A stretch of DNA of 64,000 bases from Tranquillimonas sp964472855 (GTDB lineage: Bacteria > Pseudomonadota > Alphaproteobacteria > Rhodobacterales > Rhodobacteraceae): assembly GCA_964472855.1 (NCBI GenBank), contig CAYYMJ010000005.1, positions 16,797 to 80,796 on the forward strand, given 5' to 3'. Under the pieces are notes generated by a model, which saw nothing but the letters and a program-made list of their open reading frames with translations, had not been told where the DNA came from and searched no databases. Each line of letters starts with the position of its first letter. The stretch's first letter is position 1. Below are positions 16,543-24,856 of the stretch, in pieces. Both the position numbers and the translations under genes were made by a program.

Positions 16543-18072
16543 ATGCGCCAGCCAAATATCGTTGTTGTCATGGCCGACCAGTTGGCGCCGCAGTTTACCG
16601 GCGCCTATGGCCACCCGGTGGCCCGAACGCCGCACATGGATGCCCTGGCGGCGCGGGGCATGCGCTTTGACGCGGCCTATTGCAATTCGCCGCTGTGCGC
16701 GCCGTCGCGGTTTTCGTTCATGTCGGGGCAGCTTGTCAGCCGGATCGGGGCCTATGACAATGCCTGCGAATTTCCGGCGGCGACGCCGACATTCGCGCAT
16801 TATCTCAAGCTTTGCGGCTATCGCACCTGCCTGTCCGGCAAGATGCATTTTGTGGGCCCCGACCAGAAGCACGGGTTTCAGGACAGGATAACCACCGACA
16901 TCTATCCTTCGGATTTTGCCTGGACGCCGGACTGGGCGGCCCATGACGAGCGTATCGACAAATGGTATCACAACATGGCCACGGTCCGGGAAAGCGGGGT
17001 GGCGCAGGCGACCTTTCAGATCGACTATGACGACGAGGTGGGCTTTGCGGCGCGGCGCTGGCTGTTCGACCGGGCCCGCGACCGGGCGGCGGGCGACGCG
17101 GCGCCGTTCGCGTTGGTGGCCAGCTTCATTCATCCGCACGACCCTTATGTCGCTCGCCCCGAGTGGTGGGAGCTTTATGCGGACGACGAGATCGCGCTGC
17201 CGGATGTGGGGTTTGACAGCGCGCCGCGCGATCCCTTTTCGGACCGGTTGCGCGACGGGACCGAGGCCAGCAGCGTGCCGCTGACGCCGGACGAGGTGCG
17301 CCGGGCGCGGCGGGCCTATCTGGCCAATGTCAGTTATTTCGACAGCAAGCTGGGCGAGATCGTGCGCACGCTGGAGGAAATTGGCGAGCTGGACAACACG
17401 ATCGTCATTGTGACCGCCGATCACGGCGACATGCTGGGCGAGCGCGGGCTTTGGTACAAGATGTGTTTTTTCGAGGGGTCGGCGCGGGTGCCGCTGATCA
17501 TGGCCGGCCCGGGGGTTGTGCAGGGCACTGTTGGCAACGCCTGTTCGCTGGTGGATCTCTTGCCGACCTTTTTGGACATCGCTGGCGGCGATCCCGGGAT
17601 GGTGGGCGCCGCCGTTGACGGGCGCAGCCTGATGCCGCTGGCCGGGGGCCGGCCGGACCCGGTTGACGAGGCGGTTGGCGAATATTGTGCCGAGATGACG
17701 CCGTATCCGGTGTTCATGATCCGGCGCGGCAAGCTGAAATACATCCATTGCGACGCCGACCCGCCGCAACTGTATGACCTTGGGGCCGACCCGCGCGAGT
17801 TGAACAATGTCGTGGCCGATCCGGCCTATGCCCGTGCGGCGTCGGAATTTGCCGAAGAGGCTTCGGCGCGTTGGGATGGCGAGGCGTTGCGGCGCGAGAT
17901 CATGGCCTCGCAGAAAAGCCGGTTTGCCCTGAACGCCGCCATGCAGGCCGGGGCGGGCGAGGATTGGGACTATGACCCGCCCTCGGACGCCAGCCAGCAA
18001 TATGTGCGCAATCACATGGACTGGACCGTCGCGGCGGCCAGGTATCGGTTTCCGCCGACCGAGGCGTCATGA
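16543..18072 (+). CDS. betC: Choline-sulfatase
   Basis: Hydrolyses choline-O-sulfate to choline and sulfate. The 509-residue protein is a type I sulfatase: metal-ligand Asp12-Gln13 near the start, the formylglycine motif C-A-P-S-R with Cys52, and DHGDMLGERGLWYK as the second metal-binding motif. The C-terminal region with YRFPPTE is typical of BetC. ATG at 16543 (MRQPNIVVVMADQ) follows GGGAG. No betA, betB or choline transporter is adjacent, so the choline would be handled elsewhere. A DMT-type permease follows. Confidence 0.92.
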   Translation: MRQPNIVVVMADQLAPQFTGAYGHPVARTPHMDALAARGMRFDAAYCNSPLCAPSRFSFMSGQLVSRIGAYDNACEFPAATPTFAHYLKLCGYRTCLSGKMHFVGPDQKHGFQDRITTDIYPSDFAWTPDWAAHDERIDKWYHNMATVRESGVAQATFQIDYDDEVGFAARRWLFDRARDRAAGDAAPFALVASFIHPHDPYVARPEWWELYADDEIALPDVGFDSAPRDPFSDRLRDGTEASSVPLTPDEVRRARRAYLANVSYFDSKLGEIVRTLEEIGELDNTIVIVTADHGDMLGERGLWYKMCFFEGSARVPLIMAGPGVVQGTVGNACSLVDLLPTFLDIAGGDPGMVGAAVDGRSLMPLAGGRPDPVDEAVGEYCAEMTPYPVFMIRRGKLKYIHCDADPPQLYDLGADPRELNNVVADPAYARAASEFAEEASARWDGEALRREIMASQKSRFALNAAMQAGAGEDWDYDPPSDASQQYVRNHMDWTVAAARYRFPPTEAS

Positions 18073-18206
18073 ACCTTGCGGCTTGGTGTGCCGCGCCGGT
18101 CTTCGCGGGCGCTGACAGGGTCAGCCGCGGCGCCCGTGACCGGCGATCCACCAATCCCCACCGCTGTTGGAACAACGGGCGCGGTCTGTCGGGCCGGTTG
18201 GACTAG

Positions 18207-19121
18207 GTGCGGCCCGTGCTGGCAAGTGCGCATGAAAAAGGGGTTGGCTGGGCCTCGGCGGCGGTATTTCTTTCGGCTTCGTTGTGGGGGGTCTACTGGG
18301 TGCCGATCCGCTATTTCGGCGGCAAGGGTATCGATGGCACCTGGACGCTGGTGCTGATGAACCTGCCGGCGGCGCTGGTGCTGACGGTGTTTGTTGTGGC
18401 GACATGGCGCACCCAGCGCCCCTATCTGGGCGCGGCGCTGTTGGTGGGTCTGGGCACCGGGCTGGGGCTGGCCTGCTATGGGTTGGGCATCGTTTATGGC
18501 AGCGTGATCCGCGCCACATTGCTGTTCTATCTCACGCCGGTCTGGTCGACGCTGATCGGACTGGTGTGGCTGGGCGAGCGTCCGGGCTGGCAGCGGTGGG
18601 TGGCGATTGCGCTTGGGCTGGCCGGGCTGGGGGCGCTTGTGGCCGGCAACGTTGGCATCCCCCTGAACGGTGGTGATGTGCTGGCGGTGTTTTCCGGTAT
18701 CTTCTGGGCCATCGGCGGGTCGCTGATCAAGCGGGCGGGCAGGATACCCATGGGCGGCATGTCCATGGCCCAATACTGGGTGTTGTGCCTGTCGGTCATG
18801 GGGTTCTTGCTGGTCGCCGGACCGCGCCCGATGCCTGACGCCGCGGTGGTGATCGGGCTTGTGCCGGTGTTCATGATCATCTCGCTTGCGCTGATCCTGC
18901 CCGGTGTGGCGCTGATCTTCTGGGCCAGCCAGTTCCTGTTTCCGGGCCGGGTGGGCCTGTTGATGATGTCCGAGGTGCTGGTGGCGGTGGTCACGGCCAG
19001 CATCTTCCTGCCCGACGAACGCCTCGCCCTGCTGCAATGGCTGGGTGCGGCGCTGATCGTGGGGGCCAGCATCGTCGAGTTGCTGCCCTCGCGCCGCCGC
19101 CGCGGGCGCGGTGGGGCGTAG
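18207..19121 (+). CDS. DMT-superfamily (EamA) transporter
   Basis: A 304-residue inner-membrane protein with about ten hydrophobic helices and two EamA repeats (roughly residues 12-145 and 155-295), with the WGVYWVPIRYFG motif in the first helix. The family exports small metabolites; the substrate is not predictable. GTG at 18207 is the best start. It follows betC by 134 bases, and a link to choline or sulfate metabolism is possible but unproven. Confidence 0.85.
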   Translation: MRPVLASAHEKGVGWASAAVFLSASLWGVYWVPIRYFGGKGIDGTWTLVLMNLPAALVLTVFVVATWRTQRPYLGAALLVGLGTGLGLACYGLGIVYGSVIRATLLFYLTPVWSTLIGLVWLGERPGWQRWVAIALGLAGLGALVAGNVGIPLNGGDVLAVFSGIFWAIGGSLIKRAGRIPMGGMSMAQYWVLCLSVMGFLLVAGPRPMPDAAVVIGLVPVFMIISLALILPGVALIFWASQFLFPGRVGLLMMSEVLVAVVTASIFLPDERLALLQWLGAALIVGASIVELLPSRRRRGRGGA

Positions 19122-19514
19122 GGCCAGAGCGTGACCCGCCGCGCGGGGCGGCGCGGGGCTTTTCGAAGCGGCGGGAAACCGCATGAATATTTTCGGACCG
19201 ATCCCATTCCAGAGCCAGAGGCCGCGACCACTGATGCGGGAAATCGCGGCGAGGCGGTGCTGTCCGGCGGCCGCCTTTGGGGCGCTGCAATCGGCGGTGA
19301 ATGTCGCGCGGGACATGGCCCTTGCCACGGTGGCAATCCCGGCGGCATCTGCGCAGGCGAACCAGGGTTCGTGCCGGCACATTGCGACACCAAGAAACGG
19401 ACCCTGCGGAACATGTCCGATCATTGGTTCGCTCTGCAGGCATGCCATGGTCGCGCATGGTCCGTCTGAACGTGAACCTGCTGAGATACCGTGTTGCGAT
19501 AGCCGCAGGAAGGA
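19122..19514. other. Unassigned region between DMT transporter and LysR gene
   Basis: 393 bases without a convincing gene. Short open frames exist on both strands, among them a minus-strand frame from about 19448 whose first 100 codons start MACLQSEPMIGHVPQGPF, but none has a ribosome site, family match or stop before it runs antisense into the transporter gene. It may contain the remains of a lost gene. Confidence 0.4.
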
Positions 19515-20408
19515 TCAGGGGCGATGCTGTTTCAGATGATCAATGAACAGGCGCAGCGGCAGCATGTCCCGATATTCTCGGGGGAAGTAGATGTTCACCG
19601 CGGGAACGGTGATCAGATGCTCGGTAAGAACCTCCTGCAGCGTTCCCTCGTTCATGGCGTCGGTGCAGTAGGCGCGAAACGTGAATGTCAGCCCCAGCCC
19701 TTGAATGGCAAGTTCGATATTGATGGGCGACGAGTCGGTGATGACGCCGCCGTCGATCTCGACCTGATACGCGCCGTCCGGGCCGCCAAATGTCCACGGA
19801 CCGATGTCACCAGAGCTTGGAAAGCGGTAGCGCAGGCAGTTGTGGTGCAACAGATCTGACGGAACGGCCGGTATCCCGTGGGTCGCCAGATACTGTGGAC
19901 TTGCCGCCACGATGGTTTCCAGCGGCGCGGTCAACGGAATCGCGATCATGTCTTGCGCGACCATTCCGCCAAGGCGAAATCCGGCATGCAGGCCTTCACC
20001 GAGGATATCCGACAAAGCGTCGGTCATCGAGATTTCAACCTCGATCTCGGGAAACTGCTGCTTGAAGGACGCCAGCGCGTTTCGCACCAGCAGGTGATAG
20101 GCCAGATCGGGTATGGCAAGTTTCAGGGCGCCCCGGGCCGCATGACCGGCGGTCCGAGCGCTTTCCATCCCGTCGGTCAGTTGGTCGAAAGCCGGATTGG
20201 CGGTCTTGGCCAGGGCGCGCCCGGCTTCGGTCAGACTGATCGAACGCGTCGTTCGAATGAACAACGCCGACCCAATTTGTTGTTCAAGCTCTTTCAGCTG
20301 ATGGCTCACCGTCGACGGCTTGAGCCCAAGCGTTGCCGCGGCCCCACGCAGGGTGCCCGCGCGGGTGATCGCGTCAAAGATTTCCAGCTTGGATAGCGGA
20401 AGCCTCAT
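19515..20408 (-). CDS. LysR family transcriptional regulator
   Basis: A 297-residue regulator. The winged-helix DNA-binding domain is at about residues 3-62 (FDAITRAGTLRGAAATLGL, then PSTVSHQLKELEQQIGSALF), followed by the periplasmic-binding-like effector domain. ATG at 20408 was chosen because it starts MRLPLSKLEIFDAI, the normal LysR start. It is divergent from a DJ-1/PfpI gene and an inverted repeat lies just upstream (20418-20440), so it most likely controls that divergent pair. Base composition is lower in G+C than flanking genes. Confidence 0.92.
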   Translation of the reverse strand: MRLPLSKLEIFDAITRAGTLRGAAATLGLKPSTVSHQLKELEQQIGSALFIRTTRSISLTEAGRALAKTANPAFDQLTDGMESARTAGHAARGALKLAIPDLAYHLLVRNALASFKQQFPEIEVEISMTDALSDILGEGLHAGFRLGGMVAQDMIAIPLTAPLETIVAASPQYLATHGIPAVPSDLLHHNCLRYRFPSSGDIGPWTFGGPDGAYQVEIDGGVITDSSPINIELAIQGLGLTFTFRAYCTDAMNEGTLQEVLTEHLITVPAVNIYFPREYRDMLPLRLFIDHLKQHRP

Positions 20409-20417
20409 TGATGGCCT

Positions 20418-20440
20418 GTATCTAACAGAGTTTTGGATAC
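20418..20440. promoter_or_regulatory. Putative LysR-type operator
   Basis: GTATC (20418-20422) and GATAC (20436-20440) form an inverted repeat with a 13-base spacer, 10 bases upstream of the lysR start and about 95 bases upstream of the divergent PfpI-like gene. The interrupted dyad with A/T-rich centre matches the general LTTR box format. Binding is inferred from context. Confidence 0.5.
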
Positions 20441-20534
20441 TCGGGGCATTATGCGATAGCCACCACATAAATACAATATCTGTCAGATCAAACGGCGCAA
20501 TCGAACCGGCGCCCCAGACAAAGGACCAAATGCC

Positions 20535-21263
20535 ATGACCCCCAGGAAGGCGCTGATAGTCGCGACCAACCACACCAAATTTGACGACCCAAAGGCCGGT
20601 CCAACCGGCCTGTGGATGTCCGAGCTGGTACATGCCTACGACGTGTTCGAAGACAATGGGATCGACATTGACATTGTCAGCCCCGCCGGCGGCAAGGTGT
20701 CGGTCGATGGCAGAAGCCTTGGCCGTATCGTATTCGACAAGGCGTCAAGGCGGCGGTACGAAGACCCGCAGTTCATGGAGATGCTGAAAGACACCAGGTC
20801 AATCTCTGACGTGGACTGGTCAGATTACGACGTCGTGTTCTTTGCGGGCGGCCATGGTGCGATGTGGGACTTTGCCGAGAACCAGGATCTTCACGCGCGC
20901 ACCGCCGAAGCGTTTGAAAACGGCAAGGTCATTTCCGCCGTTTGCCACGGAAATGCTGTGCTGCCGAATGTTCGCCTGAGCAACGGCAAGCGCATGATCG
21001 ACGGCAGGAACGGGACCGGTTTTGCCTACTTTGACGAAACGATCGCCGGCGTGAAAAAGCTCGTCCCGTACAACATGGAAAAACGGCTGAAAGCAGCGGG
21101 CATGAAATACAGCAAGGCGTTCTTGCCGCTGGCCGGTCACACGGTTGTCGACGGCAACCTGATCACCGGACAAAACCCGAATTCGACGACAGCCACCGCA
21201 AATGCGGTTGTGAAGGCGCTCGAAAGCAGCGCGGCGAAAACCCTGCAGGCCGCCAATGCCTGA
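20535..21263 (+). CDS. DJ-1/PfpI family protein (Hsp31/glyoxalase III-like)
   Basis: A 242-residue class I glutamine-amidotransferase-like protein. The nucleophile elbow AVCHGNAVL carries the catalytic Cys, AGGHGAMWDF sits in the usual preceding loop, and PAGGKVSVDGRSL is typical of the Hsp31 branch, which has glyoxalase III or deglycase-type activity on methylglyoxal. Family membership is clear; substrate is not. It overlaps the next gene by eight bases (21256-21263) and is divergent from the LysR gene. Confidence 0.88.
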   Translation: MTPRKALIVATNHTKFDDPKAGPTGLWMSELVHAYDVFEDNGIDIDIVSPAGGKVSVDGRSLGRIVFDKASRRRYEDPQFMEMLKDTRSISDVDWSDYDVVFFAGGHGAMWDFAENQDLHARTAEAFENGKVISAVCHGNAVLPNVRLSNGKRMIDGRNGTGFAYFDETIAGVKKLVPYNMEKRLKAAGMKYSKAFLPLAGHTVVDGNLITGQNPNSTTATANAVVKALESSAAKTLQAANA

Positions 21264-22062
21264 CATCGCAATCCAAGAGAACGCAAGCCAGGCCAGCGGC
21301 CACCGCGTGGCCCGGGCCAAGGCATTCATCACCGAGGCTTTCGCCGAGGGCCGGCCAGAAGCGGCGGTTCAGGCCCACACGGGTGCCCGGTTCGTGCAAC
21401 ACAGTACCGGCGTGAAAGACGGAAAGGCGGGGTTTACCGAATCCATCACCGGTCACAACCGGCGTTTCCCGGATCACCGGATCCAGATTGTCCGAGCGTG
21501 GGAAGATGACCGCCTGGTTTTCCTGCACATCCTTCACAATCTGAACGACGGTGAACGCGAATATGTCACGACCGAGTTTTTCGATACCGATGACGACGGC
21601 AAGCTCGTCGAACATTGGAGCGTGATGGGCGACTTCAAGGGCCCGAACCCTTCGGGGCGCACCCAGGTGGATGGCAAAACCGCGATATCCGATCTCGACC
21701 GCACCGAAGCGAACAAGGCCATCGTTCAAACCATGCTTCGGGAAAGCGTGTTCCCCGGCGCTCGGCCTGACAGTATCGAGCGCTTCTTTGGCAAGGTCTA
21801 CTTACAGCACAACCCTGGCCTGGGAGACGGACTTGAGATTGTCAGAGAGCTGTCCCAAGCCGAAAACCCGCAGCTGGTTTACCACGAAATCGTGCTGACG
21901 GTCGGCCGTGGCAACTTCGTCGCTGTTCTTTGCAAGTCAAGCTGGGCGGGCGCGCCTTTGGCGCAAGTCGATATCCTTCGCCTCGAAGACGGCAAGATCG
22001 TCGAGCATTGGGATCTCAATGAACCGGCGGCCCCGAGCGATGTAAACTCCGGCAAGTTCTAA
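21256..22062 (+). CDS. Tandem SnoaL-like (NTF2 fold) protein
   Basis: A 268-residue protein with two NTF2-fold SnoaL-like domains in tandem (about 15-130 and 148-262). Both halves have the family pattern: a helical start, FVQHSTGV or YLQHNPGL in the middle strand, and an HxxD-like end, EHWSVM and EHWDLNEP. Most SnoaL proteins have one domain and form dimers, so this may be a fused dimer. It is translationally coupled to the DJ-1/PfpI gene and probably works with it, perhaps on reactive carbonyl or aromatic compounds (inference). Confidence 0.8.
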   Translation: MPDIAIQENASQASGHRVARAKAFITEAFAEGRPEAAVQAHTGARFVQHSTGVKDGKAGFTESITGHNRRFPDHRIQIVRAWEDDRLVFLHILHNLNDGEREYVTTEFFDTDDDGKLVEHWSVMGDFKGPNPSGRTQVDGKTAISDLDRTEANKAIVQTMLRESVFPGARPDSIERFFGKVYLQHNPGLGDGLEIVRELSQAENPQLVYHEIVLTVGRGNFVAVLCKSSWAGAPLAQVDILRLEDGKIVEHWDLNEPAAPSDVNSGKF

Positions 22063-22256
22063 CCGGCGCGTTGCAACGGGCACCTCGCAGGGGCAAACAC
22101 GTATGCCGGGCGGTGTTGGAGCCTTTTCGCCGCTACTTCGAAATCGTGGCCGGGAAAGCGGCGGGCCCAGCAAAACGACGCCGCAATCCGGCACGGGTTG
22201 GGGCAGGCTCCGGCGAAAACAGGGGAAACATCAACAAGAAAGCCGGTTGACGGGAT

Positions 22257-22332
<76 letters not shown>

Positions 22333-22334
22333 GA

Positions 22335-22363
22335 ACCGGGTGCAGACCGTGTCTGCGCCCGGT
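22335..22363 (-). terminator. Hairpin between TIGR02300 gene and tRNA-Ala
   Basis: Arms at 22335-22347 and 22351-22363 pair over 13 positions with one G-T wobble and a three-base loop. On the minus strand it follows the TIGR02300 stop by 75 bases and precedes tRNA-Ala by two. It may end the upstream transcript or mark a processing point for the tRNA. Confidence 0.55.
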
Positions 22364-22437
22364 GGATTTAGTGAACCGCCGCCACCGGTGCAAGCGGAAA
22401 GTTGCGCCGACAGCACCGACAGCGCAGGCGACAGCCG

Positions 22438-22776
22438 TCAGCTTTCGTCGTCGTTGCTGGCCACGTCGGCAATCTCGTCCAGCGAGACATTGTCGTCGTC
22501 GTCGTCGTCGTCTTCCAGAACGTCGTCGCCAAGGTCGACGTCGGTCGAATCGTCGTCATCGTCTTCCAGAACGACCTCTTCCTCGTCGGCCGGTTCTTCG
22601 GTCTTGGCGCTGGCCTTGTCAGGCTTGTCGGCAACCATGGTTCGCGCGTTCTTGCCGGTGTTCAGCGGCACGACCTCGCCGGTGTAGGGGCTGACAACCG
22701 GGTCGCGGTTGAGATCGTAGAAACGCTTGCCGGTGGTGGGGCAAATACGCTTGGTTCCCCATTCCTCTTTGGGCAT
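22438..22776 (-). CDS. TIGR02300 family acidic protein
   Basis: A 112-residue protein with the conserved N-terminus MPKEEWGTKRICPTTGKRFY and DPVVSPYTGEVV, then a very acidic tail including seven Asp codons in a row. The N-terminal Cys and CPxxG arrangement suggests a zinc-ribbon-like start but only one CxxxG unit is visible. Function is unknown. It is located upstream of the tRNA on the same strand. The (GTC)7 tract at 22492-22512 encodes the Asp run. Confidence 0.88.
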   Translation of the reverse strand: MPKEEWGTKRICPTTGKRFYDLNRDPVVSPYTGEVVPLNTGKNARTMVADKPDKASAKTEEPADEEEVVLEDDDDDSTDVDLGDDVLEDDDDDDDNVSLDEIADVASNDDES

Positions 22777-22925
22777 CGAATTCCATCCGTCATGTGGGTA
22801 TGCGGTGAACCCGCCGACTGCCGGAATGCCCCGGCCCTGTCAAGCGGTTTCCCGGCGCGGCCGCCCCGCTTTGGGCTGGCCGCCGGGCTGGCCGGGGGCT
22901 ATCTGGGGGCGATGAGTGCCGGCCC

Positions 22926-23615
22926 ATGACAAAGGCGATCCTTGACGGTGATCCGCCGCTGACCCTGACGGTGCGCCGTTCGCGCGCCGCGCGGCGGCTG
23001 TCGTTGCGGGTGTCGGGCATCGACGGGAAGGTCACGCTGACCATGCCGCCGCAGCTGTCCACGGCCGAGGCGCTGCGCTTTGCCGCCGGCAAACGCGCCT
23101 GGCTGGACGCACGCCTGACCGAGCGGCCAGATGCCGTCAGCCCCCGGGTCGGCGACACATGGCCGCTGCAGGGGCGCATGCTGCCGCTGGTCGAAGGGCC
23201 GGGCCGGGCCGCGCGCTTGCTGCCCGACGCCATCGCCCTGCCCCCGGGCCGCCCGGCCGGGCCGGCGCTGGCCGCGGCCTGCAAGGATATGGCCCGCCAA
23301 CGCGCCGCGGCGCTGGTTGCGGCCCACGCCGCCACGCTGGGGCGCAGCCACGGGCGGCTGAGCCTGCGCGACACGCGGTCGCGCTGGGGCAGTTGCACGG
23401 CCGAGGGCAATATCATGCTGTCCTGGCGGCTGGTGCTCGCGCCGCCCGAGATTTTCGACTATGTCGCCGCCCACGAAGTGGCGCATCTCAGGCATATGGA
23501 CCATTCCCGCGCCTTCTGGGCAACCGTCGCCGGGCTTTGCCCCGCCTTCGAACGGCACCGCCGCTGGCTACGCGACCACGGGCCCGACCTGCACCGCTGG
23601 CGCTTCTGCGATTGA
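22926..23615 (+). CDS. YgjP-type M48-family metallopeptidase (DUF45)
   Basis: A 229-residue putative zinc peptidase. The metal-binding motif HEVAHLRHMDHSRAFW is near residues 184-199, and DTRSRWGSCTAEGN shortly before is the family signature. Family members are usually soluble. It starts at ATG 22926 and stands before a GntR regulator gene with a 33-base gap. Substrate is unknown. Confidence 0.87.
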   Translation: MTKAILDGDPPLTLTVRRSRAARRLSLRVSGIDGKVTLTMPPQLSTAEALRFAAGKRAWLDARLTERPDAVSPRVGDTWPLQGRMLPLVEGPGRAARLLPDAIALPPGRPAGPALAAACKDMARQRAAALVAAHAATLGRSHGRLSLRDTRSRWGSCTAEGNIMLSWRLVLAPPEIFDYVAAHEVAHLRHMDHSRAFWATVAGLCPAFERHRRWLRDHGPDLHRWRFCD

Positions 23616-23648
23616 CCTGGGCGCGCGGTCGCGGGCATTGTCGCGCCC

Positions 23649-24296
23649 ATGCTTCTGGGCAAGGGCCAACAAGACAGCGGCGCGGCACATGACCGGGTCT
23701 ATCGCAGCCTGCGCGGGCGCATCATGCACGGGCAGGTGGCGCCGGGCACCGCGCTGACCCTGCGCGGCATCGGCGCCGAATTTGGCGTGTCGACGACCCC
23801 GGCCCGCGAGGCGGTGCGCCGCCTGGTGGCCGAGGGCGCGCTGACCCTCAGCAGCTCGGGCCGGGTGTCGACGCCCGAACTTTCCAACGACCGGATCGAG
23901 GAACTGGCCGCCCTGCGCGCCCTGATCGAGACCGAACTGGCCAGCCGCGCGCTGCCGCGGGCGCATTTCGCCCTGATCGACCGGCTGCAGGCCATCAACA
24001 ATTCCATCGGCGATATGGTCGCGCGGGGCGACGCCGTGGGCTATATCCGCACCAACCTCGAATTTCACCGCACGCTGTACCTGCGGGCCCAGGCGCCGGC
24101 GATGCTGGCCATGGCCGAAACCGTCTGGCTTCAGCTTGGCCCCACCATGCGCAAACTCTACGGGCGTCAGGGCCGGACAGAAACGCCGTCGGGCCACCGG
24201 CTGATCGTCGCCGCCCTGCGAGCCGGCGACGAACCGGGCCTGCGGCTGGCGGTGCGCACCGACGTGACCCAGGGCCTCAGGTTGCTGGTTACATGA
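23649..24296 (+). CDS. GntR family regulator (FCD/FadR subgroup)
   Basis: A 215-residue regulator with an N-terminal winged helix (about 15-75; LRGIGAEFGVSTTPAREAVRRL) and a C-terminal all-helical FCD ligand-binding domain. The metal-binding Asp/His pattern of the FCD domain is present in part (EFHRTLY). The stop overlaps the following GNAT gene by four bases, so the two are coupled. Target genes cannot be inferred. Confidence 0.9.
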   Translation: MLLGKGQQDSGAAHDRVYRSLRGRIMHGQVAPGTALTLRGIGAEFGVSTTPAREAVRRLVAEGALTLSSSGRVSTPELSNDRIEELAALRALIETELASRALPRAHFALIDRLQAINNSIGDMVARGDAVGYIRTNLEFHRTLYLRAQAPAMLAMAETVWLQLGPTMRKLYGRQGRTETPSGHRLIVAALRAGDEPGLRLAVRTDVTQGLRLLVT

Positions 24297-24775
24297 CTGT
24301 CCGCATCCGCCCCGCCTCTACGCGGGCCGATCTGGACGCAGCGGCACGGCTGTTCCGGGCCTATGTCGCGGGGCTGGTGGCCGAAACCGGCGTCGGCAAA
24401 GACGTCCACAAAAGCGATGGCGAGGCCGCGGCCCTGCCGGGCCCATACGCAGCCCCACGCGGCACGATCCTGCTGGCCGCCCGTCCCGGCCAGCCACCGG
24501 ACGGCTGCGTCGCCCTCAGGCCGCTGCAGGGCGGAACCTGCGAGGTCAAGCACCTCTTTGTCAGCCCCGGCGCACGCGGTGCGGGGCTGGGGCGCCAACT
24601 CATGCAGGCGCTGATCCCCTGGGCGCAGAACGCCGGCTATGACCGCATGCTGCTGGACACGCTCGCGTCGCTGACCCGCGCCGTCGATCTTTACCAGGAC
24701 CTCGGCTTCAGGCGCGTCGCGCCCTACAACGACACCGCTCATCGCGACATCCTGCATTTTGGACGCGCGCTCTGA
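24293..24775 (+). CDS. GNAT family N-acetyltransferase
   Basis: A 160-residue acetyltransferase. The acetyl-CoA pyrophosphate loop appears as VSPGARGAGLGRQLM near residues 91-105 and VKHLFVSPG is the preceding strand. The GntR gene overlaps it, so it may be the regulator's target. The substrate is not identifiable. Confidence 0.88.
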   Translation: MTVRIRPASTRADLDAAARLFRAYVAGLVAETGVGKDVHKSDGEAAALPGPYAAPRGTILLAARPGQPPDGCVALRPLQGGTCEVKHLFVSPGARGAGLGRQLMQALIPWAQNAGYDRMLLDTLASLTRAVDLYQDLGFRRVAPYNDTAHRDILHFGRAL

Positions 24776-24794
24776 CCGCCCCTACTCTTGTCGG

Positions 24795-24848
24795 AAATAT
24801 CCCGGGGGAATCCGCTGGCGCATGCCAGCGGATGGGGGCAGCGCCCCC
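24795..24848. repeat. Dispersed GC-rich repeat copy B with hairpin between convergent genes
   Basis: AAATATCCCGGGGG (24795-24808) and GGGGGCAGCGCCCCC (24834-24848) are the two blocks of the dispersed repeat, inverted relative to copy A. Between them lies a perfect 10-bp inverted repeat, 24810-24833, with loop GCAT. Being between convergent stops, it probably acts as a bidirectional terminator. Confidence 0.7.
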
Positions 24849-24856
24849 GTCCCGCG

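Noticed and set aside
22492..22512. (GTC)7 tract as a phase-variation repeat
   Set aside because: The unit is three bases inside a coding frame, so slippage would only alter the number of Asp residues and not switch the gene off.
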